Part shown: piece by piece, positions 17,126-23,869 of the stretch
Layout of the letters: each line of letters starts with the position of its first letter
Position numbering within the stretch: position 1 is the first letter of the stretch
Source of the DNA: CAVPKN01 sp964588495
GTDB taxonomy: Bacteria; Chlamydiota; Chlamydiia; Chlamydiales; JAAKFR01
DNA: 58,171 nt
Direction: 5' to 3'
Assembly: GCA_964588495.1 (NCBI GenBank)
Contig: CAZPPS010000012.1
Location: forward strand, 1-58,171
Notes under the pieces: model-generated
What the model was told of the DNA's origin: nothing
Database searches by the model: none
What the model saw: the letters and a program-made list of their open reading frames with translations, nothing else
Translations under genes and position numbers: made by a program

Positions 17126-19858
17126 TTAACGTCTGCCCGTCTCGGTTTCTTGGAAATCCTGCCAACCACTCGGCTCACCCTCTATCGGCGTGTAATTGCG
17201 GAACTGGACAAGCTCTTTCTGGAATTGCAAGTTGACGCTGCCAATGCCCCCGTGACGGTTTTTCCCCACAATGACTTCCGCCATTCCCGGCTTATCATTC
17301 GGATCATAATACTCTCTTCGCAATAGAAATGTCACAATATCAGCATCTTGTTCTATGCTATTATGAACAATAATGTCGTTGGCAACAAAGTTGTGTACAC
17401 CCTCAACTGTCGCGTCGTAGACTTCCTCCACGCCCAAATCAGTAATCGAGGCGATTTCATCCCAATATACATCTGAGGTAGCCAAATCTAAAAGCTTTGG
17501 GCTATCAAGGTAAGTTGCTAGCTGATGCATCCGCTTTTGTGAAACGCCCGATTTAAAAAGGGTCGAGCCGCAATAAGAAGTGTTAATTCCTTCGCAGACA
17601 GCGCGCCAGCCCATCCCTTTTTTATCTTTTGCGGGTTCTACAAAAAGTTTCCAGACCTCTTTTGGAATCACGCCAAGGTTTGGGTTTGTTTCAATTTGGT
17701 TCAGCTGCTCCAAAAGCTCGGAAATAATGTGGCCACGTTTCCCCGCACAGCCAACAGCATTCAAGAAACGGATTTGGTTGGGGGCACCCTGAATGTGCAC
17801 CTGATGCATGGTTCGGTATCCCTTCTTTGATTCTTTTGACAGAAGAGTGCTTTGTACATTTAAACGTAGGAGCAAAGCTTGAACCTGAGATGCAAGTGTT
17901 TTGCTTGAGGATGCATAATAGATGGCTGCAGAATGGCTTTTTCCATTTATTTTTTTATGGCTAATGTTTCCATCCGTTGCCCATAAGTGATGTAAAAAAC
18001 ATGAGATTTCTTTTTGGGAGCTTTCAAACAAAATTTTAGGTGCTTTTTTGTCATAAGAGCGCACGCCGTCTATTTGTAAATCTTCGAACCATTGCGTAAT
18101 TGGATGTGATTTTCCCTTTGTTAAACGATAGGGTGAAGGGAAATAGACATGAGCCCAATTTTTTTGTTGAACATAGCGAGGCGCGATTCCAAACAATTGA
18201 TTGGCTAGTGTACTGACGATGGATAAGTTTTCTTCGTCCTGGCTTGTGTAATGATAAGGTTGTTTAGGTAATATACAACCATCTCCTAAAAGGTGGGCCA
18301 AGAAAGCAAACTCATCGCATCTAGACTCTTTTTCAATCGTATTTTGAAGCCTATTTGGTATCCCTATTCGATCGCCGGCTTTTAAATTTTCAAGGGCAGT
18401 CCAGCCTTCGAGCTTTAAAAAAGGGTGGTTGCTGCTGGCTTTAAGGGTTCTGCCACTACGCGTTTTAAGTTCAAAGACCTTTTTTTGGCCTGAATAAAAG
18501 GCTTTAATCATTTTATGTTTGCCAATTTTGAGATGCTCATCAACAGCGTAGACGTAAATAGGAGTTTGAACTTCTCTATCGGCAAGTTCTTTAATAGTAT
18601 AGATTTTCCCAGTAAGTGCATCTTGAATTTGCGCATCGGCAGTTAGGCAGCCACTTTCACGGAGGTCGCTCATCATGGGGCGGTGGCCGGCGCGGTCTTC
18701 CACTTTTCGGGAAAGCTGGGAGGCGCAGATGACTGGGATATTGAGCTCGCGAGCGAGTGTTTTGAGCAGGCGGGAGATTTCGGAGATCTCATTTTGCCGG
18801 TTTTCCATAGTGCGGGAAGAGCCGGAGCCTGCAATCAGCTGCAAGTAGTCGATCACGAGAAGGCGTATCCCGTAGCTCTCTTTCATCCGGCGGGCGCGGG
18901 CGCGCAAATCGGTGATTTTAAGCCCGGGCTGATCGTCGATGATCATCGCGTGCTTCTGCATATGCCCGACAGAGGCCACAATTCTTTGAAATTCTGCGCC
19001 GCTTAAATTTCCTGTCCGAATTTTATCCGATTCCACTTCGGCCTGTGAGCAGATAATTCTGTGTAAAAGCTGCTCAGCGCTCATCTCAAGGGAGAAAATG
19101 CCAACAGGCATGCCGTTTTTAAAGCAGACATTTTCTGCGATGTTGATCGCAAAAGCTGTTTTTCCCATCGCAGGACGGCCTGCAACGATCATGAGGTTGG
19201 AATCGTTAAGGCCATTGAGGAGCTTATCAAAGTCAATAAAGTGGGTCTCGATTCCTGTGATCTTGGCCTCTTTAGGACCACGTAGACGAAATTCTTCTTG
19301 TCTGTCTTGCAGCTCTTTCAAATAGGGGAGTTGAGTCGATGCCTTAACGCCGCTCAAAATATCTGTGATTAAGACGCCGTTTGCCGGATTGGCATTTTGG
19401 CTGATTTTGAAGAAAAGCGATTGTGCATCATCGAGAACAGCATTGACATCCTGAGGGTCATCCAAAGCATTTTTCTCAACAACCTGCGCTGCCTGTATCA
19501 TCCTTCTCAAAACAGACTTTGAACGGACAATTTCCGCATACTCTTCGATATAGGCAGAAGTTCCTGCATATTGCGCAAGCGTTGTAACATAGCCAATGCC
19601 ACCCACAGACTCAAGTTTGTCGATCCTCTTTAGCTCTTCACACACCAAGTGTACATCAGCCGGCTTGTCCTGCTTATAAGCATTTTTTAGAACCGAAAAA
19701 AGGATTTGATGCTCATTGTAGTAAAAATCGGATTCGTCAAGAGTATCAGCAGCAATGTTTAAACTATTGATACTAGTGAGCATGCATCCGAGAACCATCA
19801 TCTCGGATTCTTTAGAATTGGGTGCGGCTTTAACTTTCATGCCCGCAAAAATACACAT
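17126..19858 (-). CDS. dnaB: replicative DNA helicase DnaB containing an intein
   Basis: DnaB is the ring helicase that unwinds DNA at the fork. The host protein (extein) is about 480 residues with the Walker A site AGRPAMGKTAF, LLVIDYLQL, and the arginine-finger region ASQLSRKVEDR, and resumes with SIEQDADIVTFLLRREYY. A 430-residue intein splits it between SDLRESG and SIEQDAD in a highly conserved catalytic-core segment. The frame is open throughout, so splicing would restore the helicase. The start may be the ATG at 19840 (MKVKAAPNSKESE) rather than the first one. In Chlamydia dnaB also lies next to mnmG, without the intein. Confidence 0.96.
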   Translation of the reverse strand: MCIFAGMKVKAAPNSKESEMMVLGCMLTSINSLNIAADTLDESDFYYNEHQILFSVLKNAYKQDKPADVHLVCEELKRIDKLESVGGIGYVTTLAQYAGTSAYIEEYAEIVRSKSVLRRMIQAAQVVEKNALDDPQDVNAVLDDAQSLFFKISQNANPANGVLITDILSGVKASTQLPYLKELQDRQEEFRLRGPKEAKITGIETHFIDFDKLLNGLNDSNLMIVAGRPAMGKTAFAINIAENVCFKNGMPVGIFSLEMSAEQLLHRIICSQAEVESDKIRTGNLSGAEFQRIVASVGHMQKHAMIIDDQPGLKITDLRARARRMKESYGIRLLVIDYLQLIAGSGSSRTMENRQNEISEISRLLKTLARELNIPVICASQLSRKVEDRAGHRPMMSDLRESGCLTADAQIQDALTGKIYTIKELADREVQTPIYVYAVDEHLKIGKHKMIKAFYSGQKKVFELKTRSGRTLKASSNHPFLKLEGWTALENLKAGDRIGIPNRLQNTIEKESRCDEFAFLAHLLGDGCILPKQPYHYTSQDEENLSIVSTLANQLFGIAPRYVQQKNWAHVYFPSPYRLTKGKSHPITQWFEDLQIDGVRSYDKKAPKILFESSQKEISCFLHHLWATDGNISHKKINGKSHSAAIYYASSSKTLASQVQALLLRLNVQSTLLSKESKKGYRTMHQVHIQGAPNQIRFLNAVGCAGKRGHIISELLEQLNQIETNPNLGVIPKEVWKLFVEPAKDKKGMGWRAVCEGINTSYCGSTLFKSGVSQKRMHQLATYLDSPKLLDLATSDVYWDEIASITDLGVEEVYDATVEGVHNFVANDIIVHNSIEQDADIVTFLLRREYYDPNDKPGMAEVIVGKNRHGGIGSVNLQFQKELVQFRNYTPIEGEPSGWQDFQETETGRR
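17360..18649 (-). mobile_element. DnaB intein with LAGLIDADG homing-endonuclease motifs
   Basis: The intein is exactly 430 codons. It begins with Cys (CLTADAQIQD) and ends with VHN before an extein Ser, the residues needed for protein splicing. Block B shows TLKASSNHPFL, and block F/G shows VEEVYDATVEGVHNFVAND. Two dodecapeptide motifs, FLAHLLGDGCI (about 117-127) and FLHHLWATDGNIS (about 218-230), mark a LAGLIDADG endonuclease. The insertion point and both ends resemble the cyanobacterial Synechocystis DnaB intein (RESG before, SIEQ after), so it is the same allele. It is a selfish element that spreads into intein-free dnaB copies. Confidence 0.95.
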
Positions 19859-19920
19859 TTTCGGCGCAAAAGTCTACACTCGACTTAAAAAAGGCCACCT
19901 CCTATGATTTGTGGCTCTAA

Positions 19921-20008
19921 GGAAAGATGGCTGAGTGGCCGAAAGCACGTCCCTGCTAAGGACGCATACCCCTAAAGGGTATCGAGGGTTCAAATCCCTC
20001 TCTTTCCA
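19921..20008 (+). tRNA. tRNA-Ser (GCT anticodon)
   Basis: The 88-base gene folds as a class II tRNA: acceptor GGAAAGA/TCTTTCC with discriminator A, anticodon loop CTGCTAA (anticodon GCT, codons AGC/AGT), a long variable arm CATACCCCTAAAGGGTATC, and T arm GAGGGTTCAAATCCCTC. CCA is not encoded. A strong terminator follows immediately. Confidence 0.97.
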
Positions 20009-20012
20009 AAAT

Positions 20013-20045
20013 AAAAAAAGCCCGGATTTTCCGGGCTTTTTTTTT
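20013..20045 (+). terminator. intrinsic terminator after tRNA-Ser
   Basis: AAAAAAGCCCGG, a four- to five-base loop, CCGGGCTTTTTTTTT: a G/C-rich stem followed by an uninterrupted T run. It ends the tRNA-Ser transcript. Confidence 0.92.
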
Positions 20046-20065
20046 GGAAAGAGAAGGAGCGTTTT

Positions 20066-20150
20066 TGGAGTGCGGCGACTCGTCGCCGCTTTTCAATCGG
20101 CAAACAGACTGCTCGGCAATGAAAAAGCGGCGAAGAATCGCCGCACTCCA
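20066..20150. repeat. GGAGTGCGGCGA inverted repeat
   Basis: TGGAGTGCGGCGACTCGTCG at the left pairs with the mirror arm ending CGAAGAATCGCCGCACTCCA at the right; arms are about 38 bases around a short loop with a GCTCGG/CGGCA stem. Each arm also contains its own small palindrome (GCGGCGA...TCGCCGC). Similar GGAGTGCGGCGA repeats occur in other Planctomycetes-Verrucomicrobia-Chlamydiae genomes, from memory. Confidence 0.85.
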
Positions 20151-20157
20151 GGAAAGC

Positions 20158-20220
20158 TCAGAGGCCTTGGATGTGAGGTTGGAGCTTTCTATACCACGGC
20201 AGCTCGGCGACATCGATTTT
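20158..20220 (-). pseudogene. C-terminal remnant of a GNAT acetyltransferase gene
   Basis: Read on the minus strand, the bases encode KIDVAELPWYRKLQPHIQGL and a stop. The intact acetyltransferase at 21143 ends EDVAELPWYRELQPLIHVL. The DNA match includes a perfect 24-base direct repeat (20191-20214 and 21176-21199). This is a duplicated gene tail, and the membrane-protein gene at 20273-21127 lies between the copies. Confidence 0.8.
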
Positions 20221-20272
20221 AATCATTTTTTAATAATTATGTGTTAAAATATGAATAAATTCAGAGGTCATA

Positions 20273-21127
20273 ATGTTAATATCGGAAAATAACTGTCTAA
20301 AGCCTGTTTTAAGTCATATTAAAGAAAACCCTATCAACACGACTTTTAATGTGATAGTCACAGCAATTGCCCTTGCTGCCGTTATCGGAGGGGGTTTAGC
20401 CTTGTTCGCTTCGTTGACTGGAGTGTCCATTGGTGATTTGGCCTCATTAGGCTGGAAAATAGGGGCGGGTATTACTGCGGGAGGCGTAGGGATTTTATTG
20501 GCTTCAGGTCTTGGAAACGCCATTTATTTTAAATTTTGTAGAAAGCAGGACATTGTCGAAGAACCCAAGGAGTCTATTAGCCCAGTTGAAATCGAGGGGG
20601 CTCCTTTGATTCCGACCTTAACGGATAAAGGCGAGCGCGAAATAGTTAAGCCCAAGCCGGTTTTCAGGGAAGACAAGGAAAATACGAACTTTGATCTTGA
20701 AACCTTCCTTTTTAGTTCGGATCCTTCCCCGGTAATTCTTCAACAAGCCTTTGATTGGATTAACGGAAATGATGAAATTAAAGAATGGATCGCACAGGAA
20801 AGTTCCAATTTAACAGTGAAATGGTCACAGGTGAGCCTGGAAGAAGTTAAGGAATGGCGCCTTATTATAGCCGAAAAGCGTGTGGAGAAAGACCCGGAAC
20901 TATTAGGCACAGATGATCCTACAAATGCATGGTATCAAGTTTTAGCCGAAAATCGATCAGTGAAGGAAGAGGAATCAACGGAGACAAAAGATCCTGCTAA
21001 ACTGTCGATCGATCAATTAATTTTAAAAACAAATCTTAAGACCCCGCCTGTATCCAACATTAAACAAGACCTGCTCACTCGCAAAATACTAGAAGTGACC
21101 TTGATATTCAGAGAAATTCGCAAGTAG
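20273..21127 (+). CDS. Inc-like membrane protein with paired hydrophobic segments
   Basis: The 284-residue protein has a short N-terminus, two adjacent hydrophobic segments (about 23-47 and 60-83, rich in Gly/Ala) and a long acidic soluble C-terminus (about 95-284). This resembles the bilobed topology of inclusion membrane proteins. The soluble part has no domain I know. Its second half contains a helical stretch (FDLETFLFSSDPSPVILQQA). It is flanked by two copies of an acetyltransferase gene tail, so it may have arrived by duplication or insertion. Confidence 0.6.
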   Translation: MLISENNCLKPVLSHIKENPINTTFNVIVTAIALAAVIGGGLALFASLTGVSIGDLASLGWKIGAGITAGGVGILLASGLGNAIYFKFCRKQDIVEEPKESISPVEIEGAPLIPTLTDKGEREIVKPKPVFREDKENTNFDLETFLFSSDPSPVILQQAFDWINGNDEIKEWIAQESSNLTVKWSQVSLEEVKEWRLIIAEKRVEKDPELLGTDDPTNAWYQVLAENRSVKEEESTETKDPAKLSIDQLILKTNLKTPPVSNIKQDLLTRKILEVTLIFREIRK

Positions 21128-21142
21128 GGATCGTGTGGCTTG

Positions 21143-21787
21143 TCAAAGCACGTGGATAAGAGGCTGAAGCTCTCGATACCACGGCAGCTCGGCGACATCT
21201 TCTGGGATGAGGGCGTACTGGAGGCAGGAGCGCTCAGGGGAGCAGCCGCGGCTCAGCATGGCCGGGGTGGGTGCCATGAAGTAGTTTCTGACCTCTCCCT
21301 CGAAGTGGAAGCCGCATTTTGCGATCACGCGGCGGCTGAGGTGGTTTTGTTTGTTACACCAAATTTCAATTCTGTCGGCTTTCATGTACTCAAACCCAGC
21401 GATGGTGAGAATCTTGGTGACGAGGGTGGCAAGGCCTTTGTTACAATGCTCGATTGTAGTCCAGTAGCCGATTGCTAGAGCTGTTTTGCTCGGTGTTTTG
21501 CCAAGATGCCAGCCCGAAGACATTAAAAATTCGCCGGTATTGCCATCAAATACGACCTGCTCGAATCCCTCACCTTTAAAGTAATTTTCCCGCGTCTGAA
21601 TGATTCGGGCACGTTGACTCTCGACGTTGATCTCTCCGTGCGCCCACTCCATAAAAGGTAAAAGAGTGTCTATACTTGCATGCACGGCTTGGACAATCAC
21701 TTCGGCATCTTTTTCTTCTAGAGGCCGGATAGATAAGGAAATGGTATCGTCTTTGTATCGAATTTCAAGGGGAGGGGTTTTTAACAT
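21143..21787 (-). CDS. GNAT acetyltransferase, RimJ/RimL type
   Basis: The product (about 214 residues from the ATG at 21787) matches the RimJ/RimL branch of GNAT N-acetyltransferases. It has a beta-strand start LSIRPLEEKDAEVIVQAV, an acetyl-CoA binding region around GYWTTIEHCNKGLATLVTK, and ADRIEIWCNKQNHLSRRVIAKCGF. It may acetylate a protein N-terminus or a small amine. I reject the upstream ATG at 21844 because it lies inside the rho terminator. Its last 20 codons are duplicated at 20158-20220. Confidence 0.85.
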   Translation of the reverse strand: MLKTPPLEIRYKDDTISLSIRPLEEKDAEVIVQAVHASIDTLLPFMEWAHGEINVESQRARIIQTRENYFKGEGFEQVVFDGNTGEFLMSSGWHLGKTPSKTALAIGYWTTIEHCNKGLATLVTKILTIAGFEYMKADRIEIWCNKQNHLSRRVIAKCGFHFEGEVRNYFMAPTPAMLSRGCSPERSCLQYALIPEDVAELPWYRELQPLIHVL

Positions 21788-21829
21788 ATTTAGTAACCCA
21801 CGATTAAGATTTTTACAGATAAAATTGAA

Positions 21830-21859
21830 AAGAGCGGCGTTCATTAAAACGCCGCTCTT
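21830..21859 (-). terminator. intrinsic terminator after rho
   Basis: AAGAGCGGCGTT and AACGCCGCTCTT form a 12-base perfect stem around a six-base loop, followed on the minus strand by TTTTCAATTTTA. It lies five bases past the rho stop codon and ends the sohB-polA-coaE-rho transcript. Confidence 0.85.
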
Positions 21860-21863
21860 GGGA

Positions 21864-23270
21864 TTAGTCTTTGAGAGAGAGCAAGAACTCGGTATTGCTG
21901 CCGGTTTTGCGCAGACGGTTGATGAGAAGGTTCATCGCGTCGAGAGGTGTGAGGTCGGCAATCGCGGCTCTCAGGGTGAAGATTTTCTCTAGCTCTGAAG
22001 GATGGTAGAGAAGCTCTTCTTTACGGGTTCCGCTCTTGATGAGATCGACAGCTGGATAGAGTCTGCGGTCTGCAAGACGTCTATCGAGGACAAGCTCCAT
22101 GTTGCCTGTGCCCTTAAACTCTTCGAAGATCACCTCATCCATACGGGAGCCGGTGTCTACGAGGGCAGTTGCCAGAATCGTAAGGGAGCCGCCGTGCTCG
22201 ATATTACGGGCTGCGCCAAAGAAACGTTTCGGTTTGTGCAGAGCGCTTGCGTCGACACCACCTGTCAAGATTTTGCCAGAATGGGGTTGGACGGTGTTGT
22301 AAGCACGGGCAAGGCGTGTAATGGAATCGAGGAGGATAACCACATCGTGGCCATGTTCGACCAGGCGGCGGGCCTTTTCGATCACCATTTCAGCAACTTG
22401 AATGTGACGCTCAGGCTGCTCGTCAAAAGTAGAAGCGACAACTTCCCCTTTGACCATCCGGATCATGTCGGTCACTTCTTCAGGACGCTCATCGATTAAG
22501 AGGACAATCAGAGTAACTTCGGGGTGGTTGACAGAGATTGAGCGGGCAATATCCTGCAAAATCACTGTTTTACCGGAACGGGGAGGGGCTACAATCAGGC
22601 CACGCTGTCCTTTACCGATTGGAGCTGTCAGATCCAGGACTCGCTCAGAGATCCTCTCTCTTGTTGTTTCCATCAAGAGCCGCTCGTTTGGGAACAGCGG
22701 AGTCAGGTTTTCAAACAAAACGCGCTCTTTGGCCTTATCAGGAAGAGTGCCGTTGATTTTATCCACTTTCAGAAGGGCAAAGTATTTCTCTTTTTCTTTG
22801 GGTGAACGGATCGTTCCTGTGATGGTATCCCCTTTTTTCAGATCGAATCTGCGGATTTGAGCAGGGGAGACATAAATATCTTCAGCACAGGGCAAGTAGT
22901 TGTAAGTAGGAGAGCGGAGGAAGCCAAAGCCATCGGGGAGAACTTCCAAAACCCCTTCGCCAATCAACAGTTCGTCTGGGCGCTCTGATTTGATTTTAAC
23001 GATTTCGAAAACCATCTGCGATTTTGTTAAGGAAGCGGAGTGGCGGATTCCATAAAACTTCGCCTGATTGTTCAACTCATCGATCGACATTCTTTGAAGA
23101 TCGGAAATGTTGGTGATGGTCAGAGGCTCAGGCTCTTGAGGTTGTACAGGCTGTTGTTGTATCTCTTCAGAGACCATTTTTTCGGGAGGTTTTAAGGTGG
23201 AGGGGCGTTTTTTTGGTGCCGGTTGTTCTGATTGTTCTTCTGAAAGGGTTGAAGAGTTTTCCTGATTCAT
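21864..23270 (-). CDS. rho: transcription termination factor Rho
   Basis: The 468-residue RNA-dependent ATPase helicase has a Pro/Glu-rich N-terminal extension (about 1-50). An RNA-binding cold-shock-like domain follows (GVLEVLPDGFGFLRSPTYNY). The ATPase carries Walker A (APPRSGKTVILQDIA), Walker B (HDVVILLDSITRLARAYN) and the Q/R loops. AAGGA lies 7 bases before the ATG. Its start overlaps the coaE stop by four bases; it is last in the sohB-polA-coaE-rho operon, the same order as in Chlamydia. Confidence 0.97.
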   Translation of the reverse strand: MNQENSSTLSEEQSEQPAPKKRPSTLKPPEKMVSEEIQQQPVQPQEPEPLTITNISDLQRMSIDELNNQAKFYGIRHSASLTKSQMVFEIVKIKSERPDELLIGEGVLEVLPDGFGFLRSPTYNYLPCAEDIYVSPAQIRRFDLKKGDTITGTIRSPKEKEKYFALLKVDKINGTLPDKAKERVLFENLTPLFPNERLLMETTRERISERVLDLTAPIGKGQRGLIVAPPRSGKTVILQDIARSISVNHPEVTLIVLLIDERPEEVTDMIRMVKGEVVASTFDEQPERHIQVAEMVIEKARRLVEHGHDVVILLDSITRLARAYNTVQPHSGKILTGGVDASALHKPKRFFGAARNIEHGGSLTILATALVDTGSRMDEVIFEEFKGTGNMELVLDRRLADRRLYPAVDLIKSGTRKEELLYHPSELEKIFTLRAAIADLTPLDAMNLLINRLRKTGSNTEFLLSLKD

Positions 23271-23869
23271 GTTGTTTCCTTCAAATCGTTAAAAATGAAT
23301 TGTATAGTTTTTTCTAAATCGGCTTTGCTTGCGTTATTTTCAATCACAAGATCGGCCTTTTTGACTTTTTCTTCTGTAGACATTAAGCGTTTGCTTCTAC
23401 GTTCATATTCTTCTTTGCCTAAACGGAACCGTTCCTTACAAATATTTGCGTCGCTGATCACTACAATCACAAAATCATAGAATGATTCGAGATTGCCTTC
23501 GTAGAGCAAGGGAACCTCAGCGACAAAAAGGGGAGTCTTTGTTTGGGAGACGGTTTTGTATTCGGCTTCAATGACCTTTTGAACTTCGGGGTGAATAAGC
23601 TTTTCTAATTCTTTCAGCAGAGCGGGGGAGCTAAAAACTTTCTGAGCGATCCGTTCTTGGCTAAAAAGGTCTCCAACAACAACATCAGGGCCTAAAAGTT
23701 CAACGATCTTCTGGCCTAGGGGTGTGTGTGGGATCAGTAGCTGATGAACGACGCTATCTGCGCTAACAACGTATGCGCCAAGCTTCTCAAATAGATGGCA
23801 AACGGTTGATTTTCCGGATGCTATCCCGCCTGTAACTGCGACTTTCTTTAATTTTATACTTCGGCCCAA
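23267..23869 (-). CDS. coaE: dephospho-CoA kinase CoaE
   Basis: The 200-residue enzyme phosphorylates dephospho-CoA to complete coenzyme A. The P-loop GGIASGKSTVCHLF is intact, with the CoaE signatures VVSADSVVHQLL, LIHPEVQKV and VEVPLL-like AEVPLLYEGN. No ATG is available; the likely start is the TTG at 23869, overlapping the polA end by 16 bases, which suggests translational coupling. Together with CoaD at 6749 it covers the last two steps of CoA synthesis. Confidence 0.95.
   Translation of the reverse strand: MGRSIKLKKVAVTGGIASGKSTVCHLFEKLGAYVVSADSVVHQLLIPHTPLGQKIVELLGPDVVVGDLFSQERIAQKVFSSPALLKELEKLIHPEVQKVIEAEYKTVSQTKTPLFVAEVPLLYEGNLESFYDFVIVVISDANICKERFRLGKEEYERRSKRLMSTEEKVKKADLVIENNASKADLEKTIQFIFNDLKETT

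Noticed and set aside
17126..19858. Interpretation of the long dnaB as a fusion with an unrelated domain
   Set aside because: The extra 430 codons have splice-junction residues and interrupt a conserved motif, which fits an intein rather than a domain fusion.
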